Source: Fibrobacter sp. UBA4373
GTDB lineage: Bacteria > Fibrobacterota > Fibrobacteria > Fibrobacterales > Fibrobacteraceae
Reading direction: 5' to 3'
Length of the DNA: 8,017 bases
NCBI GenBank assembly: GCA_002390045.1
Contig: DGSB01000072.1
Coordinates: forward strand, 1 to 8,017
Shown here: piece by piece, positions 5,264 through 8,017 of the stretch
How positions within the stretch are numbered: the stretch's first letter is position 1
How the letters are laid out: each line of letters opens with the position of its first letter
Notes under the pieces: model-generated
What the model was told of the DNA's origin: nothing
The model's input: only the letters and a program-made list of their open reading frames with translations
The model's database searches: none
Translations under genes and position numbers: made by a program

Positions 5264-7681
5264 CTATCTCAAAAAACCGTATTGATAAACTTGTGGGCGG
5301 AGCTTTTCGGAAAGAGCTTTGTAGGCGGCTTCAAAGGCGGCAAAGCTAACGGGAACAGAATTGCCGGATTCATTTTGTGCTTTTAGGGCCTGGCGAATTT
5401 GATACCAGCCGACATCGGGGCGGTTGAGTTTTAATTCTTCGCGGATTTTATGGTTGAAGGATTGCTTAAAGTATGCTGCCCAAATTTTCTTGCCTTCGTC
5501 AAGGACTGCTTGCGCTTCTGCACTGAAGGTTTTGCCTTCCATGTACTGCACCATGAAATCACTTTCGAAGCGATCATTGGCTCCGACTTCTTCTTCGGTA
5601 AAGGGGATAAAGTGATTGACAATGCTCCATTTTTTGCCGTTCCATTCGAGGTCGTTTGCGCTAGCGGTGAGATTTGAGCCACTGAACAGCATCCATACTA
5701 GGCAATCATTTTTGAATTCTTCGGGCAGTTCGCAATTTGGCTGGAGAAATTGGTCACGGTCATTAAACCAAAAATATGGAATTATTTTTCTAACTGTAAA
5801 AATAATTGCTGATTTATGTATGTTTTCTGCATTCACATACAATCCATGCCCACCACCATAACCCGATGAAAAAAGAGCCGTATCAGAAGCGTGTTGAAAA
5901 TCGTTTGCATTGACAAATAGATAACCAAGAGCGTTATCCGACCAAAATTTACATCGCAAATCTGTTGTACGCGTTGCAGGGATAACTGCATTTTTTAATG
6001 GTAGAATTTCTTCATCATTATGAATAGGACGGTTAATCCAATCTGTTAAAAGATCTGCATTTGGAATGCTGTAATACTTTTTTTCTCCGATGGGATTTGC
6101 TTTCTTATCGAGAATTTCACATGAAATTTCAGATGGAAAAGAATGCTTGGATTGCTTCGCTTCGCTCGCAATGACGTTGGAGGTTTTCCAGATAAGGAAG
6201 CCAATAGGAAAATCACCCTTGAGTCCATCAAATGATTTAGAATGAACTATAAAACCATTCAAATATTTTGCCACCCAATTCTTTCGAAAGGTTTCACATG
6301 TTTGCGAATTGACGTATTTTAGCGTGCTGAACATTGCTAGCGTTGCATTAGGAATTTCTTTTGCAATTCGAGATACGAACTGTAAGAATAGCTCATTGCT
6401 GGCTCGTCCATACGAGTTCATTCCGACATTAGCCCACTTTGTTTTGTTTACACCAGTTTTGTTTCCTTTTCCGATTCCATTTCCGTTTTCCCCATACGGA
6501 GGATTTATCAGTACCAACAGTTTTTTCTTTCCTTCATTTGCATCGTGAATTACATTCTGCAAAGTCTGAGGAATTTTGTTTGTAAGGCTGTAATCAATCT
6601 CTCCGTTATCGGTAATGTCATCGTTCAAGTAATCATATTGAAAACGCTCGGCGGATACGCAAATCTTCGCCGCCTTCATGATGTTCACGTCTTCTTGATC
6701 GAGAGTGCTCATGAACAAATGACGGTGGTTGGAATGCTTAGCCTCAAGGTTCCCGACTCCGCAACACATATCCCACACGTAGTAATCCTTTTGCCAATTT
6801 GCTCCAAGCGTCTTTTCCAATAAGTCATAAGCCTTATCGACCACGTTGAGCGGTGTGTAGTACGCTCCTTTGAATGTTCGTTCGTCAACGGGAATTAAGC
6901 AATCGCGGCGCTCCAATAAGTAACTTCGAAATTCTTCTTTGGGCGGCCTGTCGTAAATAGCCCAAAATTGACTGTATCCATCCATACTTGCGATTTCGTA
7001 AGTCTTTCCGTTCAACAGAAATATTGGCTTGTTTCCCTTGTGTAGCAGTTCTGCGGACAAATGTTCGTGGGTACTGACCTTGCCGTCGCTCATCACATCG
7101 GCATAGAAAAATTCTGCGTAGTTTTCGGGTTCCGCATTCACGATTTCCTTGCCGACCATCTCGACCCATTTATCGAAAACCTGTTTGAGATTGTCGGGCG
7201 TAATTTGCGTGCGGATGATTTCGCCTTTTTCTATGGCGTTTCGCAATGTGTCGATAAATTCTTTCTCGTGGGTTTCGATATTGAAACTCACGAAATGTGT
7301 GCCGATGTACTGCGAAACAATGTCTAAAGCATCTTGAGTTACGTCGCTTGCAGACTTGCCCCACTTGATGTGGACGTTCTTATCTTGTAAAAGCGGGAGC
7401 GCGACATCCGTCTTCATGATGGCAGCCTTAACGCTATCGACCACGCAAAGGAACGGAGGAATATGCTCGCCATCCTTGAGAGCTCGGTGGATGTAGAAAA
7501 GCAACTGCGTGAACATCTCGTAGAGAGATTTCTTTGAGCCGAATTTTGCCTCGAACCAAACTTCGCGCGTCTGAATATCAATCAGGTTTCGCTGAACCTG
7601 CTTAAGGTGCAGCGCCTTGATGTATTCTGCCTTCACATCTTCTTCGGACGAGGCTTTTTGCAGTTTTTCGAACAGACTCAC
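5264..7681 (-). CDS. Type IIG-like restriction-modification protein (fused nuclease and N6-adenine DNA methylase)
   Basis: The product has 805 residues from the GTG at 7681. The N-terminal domain carries a PD-(D/E)xK-like pattern: Asp35, then a strand ending Glu44-Ala45-Lys46 in EVWFEAKFG. The methylase core has GAYYTP (272-277, motif X-like), DMCCGVGN (304-311, SAM-binding motif I) and NPPY (393-396, motif IV of gamma-type N6-adenine enzymes). The C-terminal 250 residues would hold the target-recognition region. This order matches Eco57I/BcgI-like single-chain enzymes that both cut and methylate; at 805 residues it is a little shorter than many. The GTG start is favoured over the upstream TTG at 7711 because AAAGGAG (complement of 7687-7693) sits 5 nt before it and MSLFEKLQ is a natural N-terminus. 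Residues 502-511 come from an inserted repeat. No separate S, R or helicase gene is present. Recognition sequence and activity cannot be read from the sequence. Confidence 0.82.
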   Translation of the reverse strand: MSLFEKLQKASSEEDVKAEYIKALHLKQVQRNLIDIQTREVWFEAKFGSKKSLYEMFTQLLFYIHRALKDGEHIPPFLCVVDSVKAAIMKTDVALPLLQDKNVHIKWGKSASDVTQDALDIVSQYIGTHFVSFNIETHEKEFIDTLRNAIEKGEIIRTQITPDNLKQVFDKWVEMVGKEIVNAEPENYAEFFYADVMSDGKVSTHEHLSAELLHKGNKPIFLLNGKTYEIASMDGYSQFWAIYDRPPKEEFRSYLLERRDCLIPVDERTFKGAYYTPLNVVDKAYDLLEKTLGANWQKDYYVWDMCCGVGNLEAKHSNHRHLFMSTLDQEDVNIMKAAKICVSAERFQYDYLNDDITDNGEIDYSLTNKIPQTLQNVIHDANEGKKKLLVLINPPYGENGNGIGKGNKTGVNKTKWANVGMNSYGRASNELFLQFVSRIAKEIPNATLAMFSTLKYVNSQTCETFRKNWVAKYLNGFIVHSKSFDGLKGDFPIGFLIWKTSNVIASEAKQSKHSFPSEISCEILDKKANPIGEKKYYSIPNADLLTDWINRPIHNDEEILPLKNAVIPATRTTDLRCKFWSDNALGYLFVNANDFQHASDTALFSSGYGGGHGLYVNAENIHKSAIIFTVRKIIPYFWFNDRDQFLQPNCELPEEFKNDCLVWMLFSGSNLTASANDLEWNGKKWSIVNHFIPFTEEEVGANDRFESDFMVQYMEGKTFSAEAQAVLDEGKKIWAAYFKQSFNHKIREELKLNRPDVGWYQIRQALKAQNESGNSVPVSFAAFEAAYKALSEKLRPQVYQYGFLR
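6149..6178 (-). repeat. In-frame dispersed palindromic repeat (REP-like, reads VIASEAKQS)
   Basis: On the minus strand the 30 bases encode NVIASEAKQS, with ATTGC/GCAAT arms (complement of 6168-6172 and 6151-6155) around a GCGAAGCGAAG-type core. From general knowledge, this short element and its translated form (VIASEAKQS, or CHCEERS in another frame) recur in intergenic DNA and inside genes of several bacterial groups, including Fibrobacter-like genomes. It falls between the strand FPIGFLIWKTS and the segment CEILDKKANPIGEKKYYS, where a surface loop is plausible. Its length, divisible by three and free of stops here, keeps the R-M frame open. Confidence 0.75.
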
Positions 7682-7700
7682 AAGGGCTCCTTTAGCCCTT
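7682..7700 (-). promoter_or_regulatory. Hairpin enclosing the Shine-Dalgarno of the R-M gene
   Basis: On the minus-strand RNA, AAGGGCU and AGCCCUU form a 7-bp perfect stem with a 5-nt AAAGG loop, ending directly at the GUG start. The ribosome site AAAGGAG lies across the loop and the first bases of the 3' arm. The folded form would partly hide it. This supports the GTG as the start and suggests control of translation. It could also have arisen by chance. Confidence 0.5.
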
Positions 7701-7992
7701 ATGCCTTGCAATCAATCCACAAAAAAAGCGTGGTGTCGAATGCACTTGCCGTAATGGAGGCTCTGGTAAACCTATGCACGAAACAAGAACAAACGACCCA
7801 CGCCCATTGCTGGACGTGAGTGTTCACTCTCATACTCTCGTGCACATTGAAAATTTACCAGATTTCCATTACGAGAATAAGAGCTAACTCTACGTTAAAC
7901 TCGGTGCCTATGAGTAAATGTCACAGGCTATATCACAAATATAAAATCAATTTTTGTGTTTCTCCTATCTTAGAAAGAAATCTTGTATATCG
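7701..7992. other. Gene-free stretch upstream of the R-M gene
   Basis: No gene longer than a few dozen codons is supported here. Besides the rod-like RNA, it has a U7 run at 7721-7727 on the minus strand, a small minus-strand hairpin (AGAG-UUAG-CUCU, complement of about 7880-7891), and a strongly A+T-rich block at about 7931-7985 where a promoter for the leftward transcript would be expected. TATATTTG occurs there on the minus strand (complement of 7938-7945), but I cannot define a convincing -35/-10 pair. Confidence 0.5.
7749..7874 (-). ncRNA. Candidate structured rod-like RNA upstream of the R-M gene
   Basis: Read on the minus strand, the segment folds end to end. The outer helix pairs UCGUAAUGGA (7874-7865) with UCCAUUACGG (7758-7749). 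After a 2x3 internal loop, UCUGGUAAAUU (7862-7852) pairs with GGUUUACCAGA (7772-7762). After a 5-nt bulge, UGUGCACGAGA (7846-7836) pairs with UUUCGUGCAUA (7783-7773). A 14x12-nt internal loop follows, then an 11-bp apical helix (7821-7811 with 7806-7796) capped by a GCAA tetraloop. Several G-U pairs on the minus strand (such as 7819/7798, 7814/7803, 7845/7774, 7837/7782) would be A-C mismatches on the plus strand, so the minus strand is the likely RNA. A U7 run follows (complement of 7721-7727). The outline recalls 6S RNA (rod with a large bubble), but I see no 6S sequence signature. It could be a free RNA or the 5' leader of the R-M gene. Confidence 0.55.
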
Positions 7993-8017
7993 TTATAAGA
8001 AAGGCTCCCGTTTCGGG
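7993..8017 (+). repeat. Right copy of 25-bp direct repeat, cut by window end
   Basis: All 25 bases are identical to 4498-4522. It contains the left arm, loop and four bases of the right arm of the purM-type terminator hairpin. The complete hairpin presumably continues past the window. It could mark the far end of an inserted segment, be another copy of a common terminator, or reflect a contig ending at a repeat. Confidence 0.85.

Noticed and set aside
7682..7711. Start of the R-M gene at TTG 7711
   Set aside because: No ribosome site precedes it, and the ten extra residues encode the Shine-Dalgarno hairpin of the GTG start.
7751..7872. A MITE with terminal inverted repeats (GTAATGGA / TCCATTAC)
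   Set aside because: The arms are interrupted by internal loops, no target-site duplication flanks them, and the G-U pairs and GNRA loop point to an RNA fold instead.
7774..7887. 37-codon plus-strand frame starting MHETRTNDPRP
   Set aside because: It lies wholly in the palindromic rod-RNA region, its nearest GGAGG is 13 nt from the ATG, and it has no recognised match. The pairing of the arms explains the sequence better, though a small peptide is not excluded.
7701..8017. CRISPR array, retron or C-protein operator upstream of the R-M gene
   Set aside because: There are no regularly spaced repeats, no reverse transcriptase gene and no controller-protein gene in the window.

Overview
The window looks like chromosomal DNA of a Fibrobacter-type bacterium. 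This is an inference from the purM sequence and codon style, the outer-membrane and lipoprotein content, the cNMP-binding/DUF4388 protein, and a short dispersed repeat that reads VIASEAKQS when translated. No rRNA is present to confirm it. The left 4.5 kb has an ordinary housekeeping look. The right 3.5 kb is visibly richer in A+T and looks like an accessory insert.

Left part. A 5'-truncated NYN-domain gene (+) enters from the left edge and overlaps tail to tail with a secreted outer-membrane beta-barrel protein gene (-). The barrel gene's intrinsic terminator lies inside the NYN coding sequence. A 139-bp divergent promoter region (1298-1436) with three TTTTGAC boxes separates the barrel gene from a rightward cluster: a membrane-anchored substrate-binding protein of the iron-siderophore/B12 type, a cyclic-nucleotide-binding-fold protein fused to DUF4388, and purM. 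Gaps of 5 and 23 bp suggest co-transcription. purM ends in a strong hairpin terminator that works in both orientations.

Right part (about 4530-7992). Two leftward genes lie here: an 805-residue single-chain type IIG-like restriction-modification protein (ExK nuclease motif, DMCCGVGN and NPPY methylase motifs, C-terminal recognition region) and, downstream, a small lipoprotein. A dispersed palindromic repeat sits in frame inside the R-M gene. Its likely GTG start is preceded by a hairpin that holds the Shine-Dalgarno sequence. Between that gene and the right edge is a 126-nt segment whose minus strand folds into a long rod: three successive 10-11 bp helices, a large internal loop, and an 11-bp apical helix capped by a GCAA tetraloop. 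I do not recognise this RNA.

The right edge repeats, perfectly for 25 nt and in the same orientation, the left half of the purM terminator with its upstream flank. The RNA, the R-M gene and the lipoprotein are therefore bracketed by direct repeats 3,495 bp apart, as expected for an inserted cassette. The two strongest candidates for something undescribed are the rod-like RNA and this terminator-bounded cassette. The window has no integrase, transposase or CRISPR array.
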